A stretch of DNA of 19,646 nucleotides from contig CAZCAC010000146.1 in NCBI GenBank assembly GCA_964496575.1, positions 1-19,646 on the forward strand, written 5' to 3'. Of this stretch, positions 7,232 through 14,332 are shown piece after piece. How positions within the stretch are numbered: position 1 is the stretch's first letter; each line of letters begins with the position of its first letter. Source of the DNA: CAZCAC01 sp964496575 (lineage in GTDB: Bacteria; Planctomycetota; UBA1135; GCA-002686595). Position numbers and translations under genes: made by a program. Below the pieces are notes generated by a model. It ran no database searches. It was not told where the DNA came from and saw nothing but the letters and a program-made list of their open reading frames with translations.

Positions 7232-8662
7232 TCAAGACATCAACCGCTGGAGCTCCGCGGCCACGTCCGGCTCGAGCGGTGTCGCGCCTCCGGATTCGAG
7301 CAAGCGCTGCACCTCGGCGTGCGCGGTCTCGGCAGCAGTGCGCGCACCGGCGGCGAGCCAGGTATTCTCCACTTGCCGGTCGACGGTCGGACCGGGGATG
7401 ATGAGCTCGCGGCGGAAGTGCTCGCGCGTGTGGCGGAGGTTGAGGTACTGCTCGGCGGCGACGCCTTCCTCGATCACCTTCACCGTCGTGCCGGCCTCGG
7501 GCGCGGTGATTCCCTCTCGTGCGCGCATGGCCATCCGACACGCCTCGTGGTCGAGCACGAGCTTCTCCAGGCTCTGGCAGCCGACGAACTCGAGGATCCC
7601 CGGACCGGAGACGACGTCGACGCCGGTGAGCGCGGCGAGCATCGCCCCGCACCCGCTCTCCATTCCCGCCTGGTAGTCGATCGTCTTCGAGTCGGAGAGC
7701 GCGTAGTAGCCGTGCGTCGGCAGCCCGAGGTGACGGCCGACCCGCGCCGCTCCGGCGTTGATCATCACCGACTCGATCGCGCCCATCGGCGAGGTCCCCC
7801 GGCGCATGTCGAAGCCCGAGCAGCAGGCGCCCCAGACGATCGGCGCGCCGGAGTGAGCGAGCTGGTGGATCACGATTCCGGAGAGGCTCTCGGCGGTGTG
7901 CTGGACCACCGAGCCCCACAACGTCACGGGGGCCGTGGCGCCGGTCATCGGCATCGAGATCAGCTCGGCGGGAATGCCACTCCGCGCGCAGCCGACCAGT
8001 GCGGAACAGGTGAGTTCGCTCCAGAAGAGCGGCGCCGTCGGGCAGCAGTCGAAGATCGCCAGCGGCTTTTCGGCGAGCGACCGCGCCCCGCCCCGGACGC
8101 ACTCGAGCATCTCCCGCATCATCGCGAAGGACTCGACGTCGAAGGTCCCGGTGACGATCGGCTTGGTGCATTGAGACAGTGCGATGCCGAGGCGCCGGCG
8201 ATCGCCCTGCTCGGCGGGAACATCGGTGGGCACCACGCAGGTCGCCTGGAAGGCGTAGGCGGGCAGGGCTTCGGTCAGCCTGGCGAAGGTCTCGCAGTCC
8301 GCGGCGGTCGAGGGGCGCATCCGCGTCTCCCCCCAGTCGAGGACGCGGATCGCGGCCGAGCCGGGACAGTACCGGGGAGCGCCCCCGCCGATCTCGAACG
8401 CCTCGCCACCCTCGCGGTCGAAGAAGGGAATCCGCGAGGGCACCGACGAGAGCGCGCGCTCGATCAGCTCGGCACCGATCCGCACCCGGCCGTCGTCTCC
8501 GGGAGCCGCTCCCGCCGCGGCCAGGAGCTCCAGCGCGTCGGGCAGCTCGATGACGACCCCGATCTCGGCGAGGACCTGCTTCGCCTCCTCGAGGATGCTG
8601 TCGAGGTCACTCTCGGCGAGGAAGCTCACACTCGTGACGAACGGCTCATTCATGGTGGTCAT
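7232..8662 (-). CDS. MttB-family corrinoid-dependent methyltransferase (no in-frame amber codon)
   Basis: 476 residues from the ATG at 8662, which overlaps the previous gene by 17 bp; an ATG at 8653 is an alternative, and a GTG at 8707 would give a longer N-terminus beyond the family's usual start. Family motifs: a MPMTGATAPVTLWG block (~237-250), SDSKTIDYQAGMES (~323-336), and GILEFVGCQSLEKLVLDHE (~355-373). The length fits MttB. Methanogen trimethylamine methyltransferase carries pyrrolysine encoded by an in-frame TAG near residue 334. Here the frame is open throughout, so this belongs to the non-pyrrolysine group. Characterised members of that group demethylate quaternary amines such as glycine betaine, carnitine or proline betaine and methylate a corrinoid protein. 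The substrate cannot be read from sequence. Cys-rich (CC at 206-207, CC at 280-281). It sits in an operon with its likely corrinoid partner. Confidence 0.88.
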   Translation of the reverse strand: MTTMNEPFVTSVSFLAESDLDSILEEAKQVLAEIGVVIELPDALELLAAAGAAPGDDGRVRIGAELIERALSSVPSRIPFFDREGGEAFEIGGGAPRYCPGSAAIRVLDWGETRMRPSTAADCETFARLTEALPAYAFQATCVVPTDVPAEQGDRRRLGIALSQCTKPIVTGTFDVESFAMMREMLECVRGGARSLAEKPLAIFDCCPTAPLFWSELTCSALVGCARSGIPAELISMPMTGATAPVTLWGSVVQHTAESLSGIVIHQLAHSGAPIVWGACCSGFDMRRGTSPMGAIESVMINAGAARVGRHLGLPTHGYYALSDSKTIDYQAGMESGCGAMLAALTGVDVVSGPGILEFVGCQSLEKLVLDHEACRMAMRAREGITAPEAGTTVKVIEEGVAAEQYLNLRHTREHFRRELIIPGPTVDRQVENTWLAAGARTAAETAHAEVQRLLESGGATPLEPDVAAELQRLMS

Positions 8663-9302
8663 GATCGGGATCGCGGTAGGCACAGGTCTCGAGGTCGCAC
8701 TGCTCACAGCGCGACTTCCGACGGCGGCGCGTCGGGTTGGTCTCCAGGGCGACGGCGAAGGAGACCGACTTCTGCGGACTCATCATGCAGGCCTCGTTCA
8801 GCTCGACGCCGCTCTCCACCGGTTGCAGCGTCTCGAAGATCAGCCGCTGCTCGGTGATGTCCCACTTGCCGTAGCCGGGGCTGCGACGCACCGCCGGGTA
8901 GAGTCCCCCTCGCGAGGCGCGCTCGCACACCAGCGCGTCGACACGCTCGGTGACCTCCTCGACCGCCGCCGAACCGATCGCGTCGAGGATCACCCCCCGC
9001 GCACCGTCGCCTTCGGCGAACAGCTCGGAGACGCGCCGGTCGAGCGCGGCGCCGATGGTGCAGACGCCGAGGAAGATCGGCGAGTCGGCTGGAATCACGG
9101 CCGATCCGGGCAGACCGCGAGGGCAGCGGGCGAGCACGGCGACGGGCTCGACCAGCGCTTTCGCGGCGTGCAGCTCCTCCTCGAACATCTTACGGATCGA
9201 CTCGCGCGGCTCGCGGGCCTTGCGAGCCATGCCCAGGTACCGCAGCGCCTCGACCGCCGGGATCTCGATCTCCGGGCGGAGAATCTCGCGGTCGGTGGTC
9301 AA
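8646..9302 (-). CDS. MetH activation-domain-like protein (corrinoid reactivation)
   Basis: 218 residues. It starts with TTG at 9302 in a 4-bp TTGA overlap with the upstream methyltransferase stop, with a G-rich GGGGGA 4 nt before it. The core resembles the B12-dependent methionine synthase activation domain as a free-standing protein: ARGVILDAIGSAAVEEV (101-117), the AdoMet-contact motif RSPGYG (140-145), and MSPQKSVSFAVAL (174-186). In MetH this domain binds AdoMet for reductive methylation of inactive cob(II)alamin. The C-terminus adds CEQCDLETC (C199, C202, C207) and a His-rich tail (HDHH), a possible metal or Fe-S site. Role inferred: it keeps the corrinoid protein of this operon active, replacing RamA, which is absent here. 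Confidence 0.82.
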   Translation of the reverse strand: MTTDREILRPEIEIPAVEALRYLGMARKAREPRESIRKMFEEELHAAKALVEPVAVLARCPRGLPGSAVIPADSPIFLGVCTIGAALDRRVSELFAEGDGARGVILDAIGSAAVEEVTERVDALVCERASRGGLYPAVRRSPGYGKWDITEQRLIFETLQPVESGVELNEACMMSPQKSVSFAVALETNPTRRRRKSRCEQCDLETCAYRDPDHDHHE

Positions 9303-10195
9303 CTCGTCCCCCGCGGGCCGAGCAAGGTCCGGATCGCGGCGATGAAGCGGTCGTCACTGCCGCAGCACCCTCCGACCACCCGGGCGCCGAGCTCGACCAT
9401 CTTCTGCACGTCGCGCGCGAAGTCGGCGGGGGCCTGGTCGTAGACCGCTCGCGTTCCCTCGAGCCGCGGCAAGCCGGCGTTGGGCTTGACGATCACCGGA
9501 ACCTGAGCCGCCTCGAGCATGGTCGAGGTCGCCTCGACCATCACGTCGCTGCCGATCGAGCAGTTCGCACCGACAGCCGCGACCCCCTCCCCGGCGAAGA
9601 CGTTCACCGCGTCGGTCAGGGTGTCCCCCATCATGGTGAAGAAGCCGCGCTTCTTGCGGTCGAAGGTCAGGCAGGCGGTGATCGGCAGGAGGCAGACCTT
9701 GCGGATCGCCTTCACCGCGAGCCGCGCCTCCTCCATGTCGCTGAAGGTCTCCAGGGCGAAGTAGTCGACGCCGCCTTCGACCAGCGCGCGCGCTTGCGCC
9801 TCGAAAGCCGCCTCGAAGTCCTCCTTCGAGGCGGTACCCAGCGGCGGACGGAAGAGCCCGGTCGGACCGATGTCCCCCGCCACGAGCCCTCCGCCGGCTT
9901 GCTCCACCGCCTCGCGGGCGAGGCGCGCGGCGGCGAGGTTGAGCTCGACCATCCGCTCCTCCAACCCGTGGCGAGCGAGCGACGGTCCGCTGGCGTCGAA
10001 GGAGTTGGCCTGGACCACGTCGCTCCCCGCGGCGAGGTAGCCGGCGTGGATCTCCCGCACGGTGTCGGGAGCCTCGACGTTCCAGAGGCTGGTGGCTCCG
10101 CCCCCTTCCAGCCCACGGGCGAACAGCGCGGAGCCGAAGCCGCCGTCGAGCAGGACCGTACCGCGTTCGAGGAGCGTGATGATTTCGTCTGTCAT
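9299..10195 (-). CDS. Homocysteine S-methyltransferase domain protein (MetH N-terminal/BHMT type)
   Basis: 298 residues; the ATG overlaps the stop of the corrinoid-protein gene by 4 bp (ATGA), a classic translational-coupling arrangement. DGGFGS (17-22) and QANSF (62-66) are homocysteine-binding-barrel motifs. The three Zn ligands are visible as GANCS (C212) and GGCCGSD (C277, C278). Zn2+ activates homocysteine thiolate for attack on a methyl donor. In MetH this domain is joined to folate, B12 and activation domains; here the HMT, B12 and activation domains are separate genes and no folate-binding domain is present. The protein most likely takes the methyl group from the methyl-corrinoid protein and makes methionine. 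Direct betaine use, as in BHMT, is a less likely alternative given the adjacent corrinoid protein. Confidence 0.9.
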   Translation of the reverse strand: MTDEIITLLERGTVLLDGGFGSALFARGLEGGGATSLWNVEAPDTVREIHAGYLAAGSDVVQANSFDASGPSLARHGLEERMVELNLAAARLAREAVEQAGGGLVAGDIGPTGLFRPPLGTASKEDFEAAFEAQARALVEGGVDYFALETFSDMEEARLAVKAIRKVCLLPITACLTFDRKKRGFFTMMGDTLTDAVNVFAGEGVAAVGANCSIGSDVMVEATSTMLEAAQVPVIVKPNAGLPRLEGTRAVYDQAPADFARDVQKMVELGARVVGGCCGSDDRFIAAIRTLLGPRGTS

Positions 10196-10848
10196 GCCGA
10201 GACTCCCAGGAGGTTCCGAACCACCGTCAAGGCCTCCATCGCGCTGGAGGCATATCCGTCCGCGCCGATCTCCTCGGCGAACCCGGCCGTCACGGGGGCG
10301 CCGCCTACCATCACCTTCACGGAGTCGCGCAGCCCCCGCTCCGCCAGCTGCTCGATCACTCGCGCGTGCGCCGGCATGGTGGTCGTCAGGAGCGCGGACA
10401 TGCCGAGCAGGCTCGCCCGCTCGCTCGCGACCGTCTCGATGAAGGCCTCGTCGGCGACGTCGCGGCCGAGATCGATCACGACGAAGCCGTTCGCCTCGAG
10501 CACCGTCCCGACCAGCGTCTTGCCGATGTCATGAATGTCTCCCGCCGCGGTGCCGAGCACGATCCGGTGCTCCTCGTGCAGCCTAGCCGTGCCCTCGAGG
10601 AGGGCCGGTCGGATCACCTCCATCGCGGCCTTCATCGCGTCGGCGCCCTGCACCAGCTCGGGGAGGAAGTACTCCCCCTCCTCCCACAGGCGCCCCACCT
10701 CGCGAATCCCCGCCGCGTAGCCCAGGTCGACGCAATCGGCCAGCGGAACGCCCTCGGCGACCGCCTGCCGGGCGAGCTCGACCGCACGATCGGCCAGGCC
10801 GTCGAGGATCGCCTGCCTCTGTTGCTGGTGGAGTTCGGTGGGATTCAT
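10192..10848 (-). CDS. Corrinoid (B12-binding) methyl-carrier protein, MtbC/MttC type
   Basis: 218 residues from the ATG at 10848 (MNPTELHQQQRQ); an in-frame upstream extension to 10908 is unlike the family and poorly supported. A helical cap domain (~1-85; GIREVGRLWEEGEYFLPELVQGADAMKAA split across two helices) precedes a Rossmann-like cobalamin domain with GDIHDIGK (103-110, His 106 as the lower cobalt ligand), SALLTTT (151-157) and VGGAPV (181-186). This is the usual two-domain form of methyltransferase corrinoid proteins. It is the first gene of a five-gene operon and would shuttle the methyl group between the MttB-family protein and the homocysteine methyltransferase. Confidence 0.92.
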   Translation of the reverse strand: MNPTELHQQQRQAILDGLADRAVELARQAVAEGVPLADCVDLGYAAGIREVGRLWEEGEYFLPELVQGADAMKAAMEVIRPALLEGTARLHEEHRIVLGTAAGDIHDIGKTLVGTVLEANGFVVIDLGRDVADEAFIETVASERASLLGMSALLTTTMPAHARVIEQLAERGLRDSVKVMVGGAPVTAGFAEEIGADGYASSAMEALTVVRNLLGVSA

Positions 10849-10906
10849 GCAGCTTCGTGATGGAAGGGGGACCGGGCGTCGCGGCGCGGCGGAGCAGCGC
10901 CGCCCC

Positions 10907-10934
10907 ATGGTATCCGAATCGCTCCCGCGGTCAC
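10907..10934 (-). promoter_or_regulatory. Candidate promoter of corrinoid operon
   Basis: On the minus strand, GTGACC (10934-10929) and TACCAT (10912-10907) are separated by 16 bp, each matching 4 of 6 sigma-70 consensus bases, ~60 bp before the ATG of the corrinoid-protein gene. The match is weak. I saw no cobalamin or SAM riboswitch in the leader, only short GC-rich hairpins (around 10881-10905). Confidence 0.2.
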
Positions 10935-10955
10935 CGCCTTCGAGCGGGAACGAGA

Positions 10956-11020
10956 GAGGAGGGGCGGCGCGGGCCGCTCCTCCTCGTTCGTGTTCCGGCG
11001 GGTCGGGGAGAGCCCGACCC
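10956..11020 (-). terminator. Two strong hairpins after the TPR-like gene
   Basis: Two stem-loops lie 15-80 bp past the stop at 11035. The first, 11000-11020, is a perfect 8-bp stem GGGTCGGG/CCCGACCC with a 5-nt loop. The second, 10956-10985, is a 13-bp stem (one G-U pair) with a 4-nt loop. Neither has a T-run, as is common in very GC-rich genomes. They probably end transcription or stabilise the 3' end of the block on the right, separating it from the corrinoid operon. Confidence 0.45.
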
Positions 11021-11034
11021 TCGTCATCGGGAGT

Positions 11035-12033
11035 CTACCACCAGCGCAGGATCCCGCCCCGGCTGGCCGCTTCCTCGACGCGCGCACGCGCCGCGAGGGC
11101 CTCCTTGTTGTTCGGATCGACCGAGAGCGCCAGGTTGATCGCCTTTCGCGCCTGGTTGTAGCTGGTGGAGGTCGAGTAGGAGCTGGCGATGTGGAGCTGC
11201 GCGGCGACCATGTGCTCGATGACGAGCTCGCGGTAGCCCTTGAAGAGCTCGGGGTTCGCGCCGTCGTCGATCTTCTCCGCCTTGTCGAGCTCCTTCAGGG
11301 CCTTCTCGCCGTCCCTCCAGGCACCCTCCCAGCTGCGCCGGGAGGAGGCGGTGCTGCGCGTGTTGGAAAGACCCTGCTGGATCTTCTTGAGCATCGAGTC
11401 GTAGTGCTTCTTGCCCTGCTCGAGCTCCTTCTCGAGGGCCTCTGCGTGCTTGGCCTCGAGGTGGTCGTCCTTCGCCGCGTGGTTCTTGGCGTAGTACTCT
11501 CTGAGCATCGAGGACGCCTCGGCGGCGAGCGGCTCGTTGGGAAGCTTCTCGACGAGGGTGGTCAGCCACTTCTCCGCCCCCTTGGTGTCCCGCTTGCCGA
11601 TCGCCTCGCGGGCGTGACGCATGCAGTATTCCGCGGCGAGCGAACGGTTCTTGGCGCGCTCCTGGTCGATCGTCGCCGCGAGGGTCGGATCCGCCTTCAG
11701 GGCGGAATCGTAGTGCCTGCCGGCGTACGCGAACAGCTCCAGCGTCCGGGCGAAGTTGCCGAGCTTGATCAGATCCTCGGCGTCCTTCATGTCGACCTTC
11801 GTCTTCGCCAGCTTGTAGCCGGAGAGCCGATCGAGGTCCTTGGCCGGGATCTTCAGCTCCTCACCTTCCGTGGTCACGAAGGTGATGACCTCGGTCGCGG
11901 CGTCGTACGCGGTGACGTCTCCCTTCAGGACCTTGCCCTTGACCTTGAGAACGTCGACGCCGGCGAAGCTCGGAGCGCAAAGGACGGCGGAGGCGAGAAG
12001 GGACAGGGCGGCTGTGCGGATGGAAATGCTCAT
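11035..12033 (-). CDS. Secreted TPR-like/coiled-coil protein of unknown function
   Basis: 332 residues; the ATG at 12033 has a strong GGAGG at 6 nt. A Sec signal peptide is likely cleaved after SFA (residue 24). Residues ~26-68 form a small beta domain (KVKGKVLKGDVTAYD, then IPAKDLDRL) of a kind often seen at the start of secreted proteins in GC-rich phyla. Residues ~85-180 and ~255-325 are TPR-like helices (RHYDSALKADP, ARKAINLALSVDPNNKEALA), with a charged, probably coiled-coil stretch (HLEAKHAEALEKELEQGKKH, ~191-210). The C-terminus ends GGILRWW. Fifteen bp separate it from the upstream Cys-rich lipoprotein gene. Role unknown; a scaffold for periplasmic protein interaction is likely from the repeats. 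Confidence 0.75.
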   Translation of the reverse strand: MSISIRTAALSLLASAVLCAPSFAGVDVLKVKGKVLKGDVTAYDAATEVITFVTTEGEELKIPAKDLDRLSGYKLAKTKVDMKDAEDLIKLGNFARTLELFAYAGRHYDSALKADPTLAATIDQERAKNRSLAAEYCMRHAREAIGKRDTKGAEKWLTTLVEKLPNEPLAAEASSMLREYYAKNHAAKDDHLEAKHAEALEKELEQGKKHYDSMLKKIQQGLSNTRSTASSRRSWEGAWRDGEKALKELDKAEKIDDGANPELFKGYRELVIEHMVAAQLHIASSYSTSTSYNQARKAINLALSVDPNNKEALAARARVEEAASRGGILRWW

Positions 12034-12048
12034 CGATATCCTCCAGGT

Positions 12049-12270
12049 CTACTCGTCGATGGAAAGGGTGCCGCAGGCGCATTCGGGGTTCTCGTGGTTG
12101 CCCTCTCCACTGAAACAGAGCGGATGCAGGCACTGCTTGATGGCCGCGTCGGGCGTCCCGCAGATGCAGGGGAAGTCGCCCTCGGGCGCCTGGCCGGAAT
12201 CGTCTGAGCGGCAGCCCGCGAGGGCGAGGAGCGAGATCAGCAGCGCGGGGAGGATCTTCATCGTGGACAT
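12049..12270 (-). CDS. Tiny Cys-rich lipoprotein
   Basis: 73 residues with ATG at 12270; an internal ATG at 12261 (MKILPAL) would also give a complete signal peptide, and neither has a clear ribosome-binding site. The lipobox LALAGC puts the lipidated Cys at residue 20. The 53-residue mature part has six cysteines in a near-symmetric pattern: CICG (35-38), C47, C52 and CACG (64-67), i.e. CxC-x9-C-x4-C-x11-CxC, with HP and NHEN between them. This suggests metal binding or a disulfide knot. I recognise no family. It is the first gene of a two-gene unit with the TPR-like protein. Confidence 0.7.
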   Translation of the reverse strand: MSTMKILPALLISLLALAGCRSDDSGQAPEGDFPCICGTPDAAIKQCLHPLCFSGEGNHENPECACGTLSIDE

Positions 12271-12329
12271 GGATCGTCGGTTCGGGTCACGGAATCGGGA
12301 TTCGGACGGGCAGGTCGAAATGGGGCGGG

Positions 12330-12361
12330 ATTGTACAGAATGGCCCCGCCGGCGTCGCCGG
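12330..12361 (-). promoter_or_regulatory. Candidate -10 and overlapping palindrome upstream of Cys-rich lipoprotein
   Basis: On the minus strand TACAAT (12335-12330) matches the -10 consensus at 5 of 6 bases and lies ~60 bp before the lipoprotein ATG. The place where a -35 would be is occupied by a perfect palindrome CCGGCG-T-CGCCGG (12349-12361). This looks like an activator- or repressor-controlled promoter with no -35 consensus; function is inferred. Confidence 0.35.
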
Positions 12362-12410
12362 AGAGGCCGAATTGCGGCATCCGCGAGGCGCGTGCGCTTT
12401 CGTACACCGC

Positions 12411-12468
12411 CCCTCGCTCGGCGGTTGCGCGGCGAACGCGCACCGATCCCCCCCTCGCTCGAGCGAGG
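12411..12468. promoter_or_regulatory. Repeated CCCTCGCTCG and 16-bp palindrome upstream of phosphodiesterase gene
   Basis: CCCTCGCTCG occurs at 12411-12420 and again at 12452-12461, 41 bp apart (about four helical turns). The second copy is part of a perfect 16-bp palindrome CCTCGCTCGAGCGAGG (12453-12468), 41 bp before the ATG at 12510. A protein-binding site is plausible. A weak -10 (TATGCT, 12493-12498) lies 11 bp before the ATG, which has no ribosome-binding site, so the transcript may be nearly leaderless. Confidence 0.35.
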
Positions 12469-12509
12469 ATCCGCGTGTGGCCCGGCCTCGGATATGCTCT
12501 GTTATCCCG

Positions 12510-14303
12510 ATGTCGATTCACCACCGGATAGCCCGGGCCTGGCGCGAGGTGCGCGCGAATCTCGCCGGCCTGGTCCTGCTCGAGATTCTGGTCGCGACGC
12601 TCCAGCTCGCCCTGATCGTCCCCCTGTCCAGTCTGGGGTTGAGCTGGCTGATCGGGCGCAGCGGGGAGCTCGCGCTGAGCAACACCGAGATCGCGGAGTT
12701 CCTCGGCTCGCCCACGGGATGGCTCACGGCGCTCTTCGTACTGGTGGTCACCTTCTTCTCCTTCTTCGTCCGGGCGGCGGGTGCGTTGCGGATCCTCGCG
12801 TCCGGAGAACCCAGCGGGGTAGCGCTCGGCCAGGTGATCACCCTCATGCCGCGCCTGATCGGGCTGGCCCTGAGGCAGCTGTTCGGCTACGCGTCGATCC
12901 TGGTGCCGCTCGTGCTGATCGGGCTCGTGACGATCCCTCCGCTGCTCGAAGGGCACGACATCAACTACTATCTGCAAGAGCGGCCGCCGGCGTTCTGGCA
13001 AGCGGTCGGCCTCGCGGGGGGGCTGGCCACGATCGGTGCCATCGGGGTCTTCGTGCTCTTCCTGCGCTGGCTCCAGTCGATTCCCGTGCTCGTCCTCGAG
13101 AGGCTCGGTTGCCGGGCGTCCTCGAGACGCTCGGCGGAGCTGGTCGGGCGGACTCGCTGGCCGCTGGTGGGAACGCTGCTGGCCTGGGGAGTGGCGTTGA
13201 AGCTGCTCGCCGTCGTGGTCGCCTTCGGCTTCGGCGGGTTCACCTCGTTGCTCCTCGGCTGGGCGGGGCTCTCCCTGGCCCGACTGATCCCGATCCTCGC
13301 CTTGCTGCTCCTCGCCGAGCTGCTGCTGGCTCAGGTCTTCGCTTTCCTGGGGATCTCGATCACCTTCGCGCTCGTTCTGAGCTTCTACCGGGAAGCGCGC
13401 CGCGAGGAGCCGATCCCCGGGAGTGACTCGCGCGCGCCCCGGTTCGGCAACCGCGGTGTCGCCGCCGTGGCGGCCGGCGCCTTCCTCCTCGCCGCGGTCC
13501 CGACCCTCCTGATCTACGCCGAGATCGAGGTGCGCGAGGACGCGGCGATCACCGCCCACCGCGGCAGCTCCTCGCGGGCGCCGGAGAACTCGCTGTCGGC
13601 GATCACCGCGGCGATCGAGGACGGCGCGGACTTCGCCGAGATCGACGTGCAGGAGACCGCCGACGGCCAGATCGTACTGCTGCACGACCTCGACCTGATG
13701 CGGGTGGCCGGCGTCGACCGCAGGATCTGGGAGATCGGGCTCGAGGAGCTGCAGACCCTGGACGCGGGAAGCTGGTTCGCTCCGGAGTTCGCGGGCGAGC
13801 GAATCCCCACGCTGGAGGAGGCGATCGATCTGGCGGGCACCTCGCTACGACTCAACATCGAGCTGAAGTTCAACGGCCACGAGCCGAACCTGGTCCGCCG
13901 CACCGTCGAGATCGTGCGGGAGAGGGGCTTCGAGTCACGTTGCGTCGTCTCCTCGCTGTCGCGCCAGGGATTGCGCGAGGTCGAGGCCCTCGCCCCCGAG
14001 CTGGAGACGGGTTTGATCGTCGGAGCGTCGGTGGGCGACATCACCCGGGTCCAGGTGGACTTCTTCAGCGTCAACTCGTCGCTGATCGACTACGTGCTGG
14101 TCAGCGGCATTCGCGACGCCGACAAGAGCCTGCACGCGTGGACGGTGAACGACCCGGGTGAGGCGTGGCGGCTATTGACCCTGGGCGTCGACAACCTGAT
14201 CACCGACGTCCCGACGGAGATGGTCGAGGCGCGGGCGGAGTTCGTGGAGCTCTCCGGGGCGGAGCGGTTGCTGCTGGCGTTCCACCACCGGGTCGGGGGG
14301 TGA
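12510..14303 (+). CDS. Glycerophosphodiester phosphodiesterase with N-terminal membrane domain
   Basis: 597 residues from the ATG at 12510 (MSIHHRIARA). The frame stays open upstream, but that extension is not protein-like. Residues ~20-340 contain about seven or eight hydrophobic segments, matching the membrane domain found ahead of the catalytic domain in some GDPD proteins. Residues ~345-572 are a complete GDPD TIM barrel: AHRG (H350, R351), PEN, EIDV (E377, D379), LLHD (H392, D393), IELK (E451, K453), AWTVND and GVDNLITDVP. It should hydrolyse glycerophosphodiesters to glycerol-3-phosphate and an alcohol, using a divalent metal, with the catalytic part at the membrane. The last 22 codons are duplicated 3.27 kb downstream (see repeat). 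Divergent from the Cys-rich lipoprotein gene and convergent with the sigma-factor gene, with a 29-bp gap. Confidence 0.9.
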   Translation: MSIHHRIARAWREVRANLAGLVLLEILVATLQLALIVPLSSLGLSWLIGRSGELALSNTEIAEFLGSPTGWLTALFVLVVTFFSFFVRAAGALRILASGEPSGVALGQVITLMPRLIGLALRQLFGYASILVPLVLIGLVTIPPLLEGHDINYYLQERPPAFWQAVGLAGGLATIGAIGVFVLFLRWLQSIPVLVLERLGCRASSRRSAELVGRTRWPLVGTLLAWGVALKLLAVVVAFGFGGFTSLLLGWAGLSLARLIPILALLLLAELLLAQVFAFLGISITFALVLSFYREARREEPIPGSDSRAPRFGNRGVAAVAAGAFLLAAVPTLLIYAEIEVREDAAITAHRGSSSRAPENSLSAITAAIEDGADFAEIDVQETADGQIVLLHDLDLMRVAGVDRRIWEIGLEELQTLDAGSWFAPEFAGERIPTLEEAIDLAGTSLRLNIELKFNGHEPNLVRRTVEIVRERGFESRCVVSSLSRQGLREVEALAPELETGLIVGASVGDITRVQVDFFSVNSSLIDYVLVSGIRDADKSLHAWTVNDPGEAWRLLTLGVDNLITDVPTEMVEARAEFVELSGAERLLLAFHHRVGG

Positions 14304-14304
14304 G
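14231..14304 (+). repeat. 74-bp direct repeat, copy A (3' end of phosphodiesterase gene)
   Basis: This segment covers the last ~22 codons and stop of the phosphodiesterase gene. It is identical at 72 of 74 positions to 17496-17569 in the same orientation; the differences are at 14250 and 14292. The two copies start 3265 bp apart and flank the whole sigma-factor gene. Confidence 0.95.
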
Positions 14305-14332
14305 CACTCAGTCGCTCGTTCTCTCGATCCCC

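Noticed and set aside
6620..8857. Long plus-strand open frame (745 codons) across the PorB-like and MttB-family genes
   Set aside because: Antisense to two recognisable genes and low-complexity (His/Arg/Gly-rich); no motif of its own.
10849..11034. Cobalamin or SAM riboswitch in the corrinoid operon leader
   Set aside because: I looked for a B12-box-like sequence and a riboswitch-sized fold but saw only simple GC-rich hairpins.
12258..13685. Minus-strand open frame of 475 codons over the phosphodiesterase gene
   Set aside because: Gln/Arg/Glu-rich shadow opposite a gene with complete catalytic motifs.
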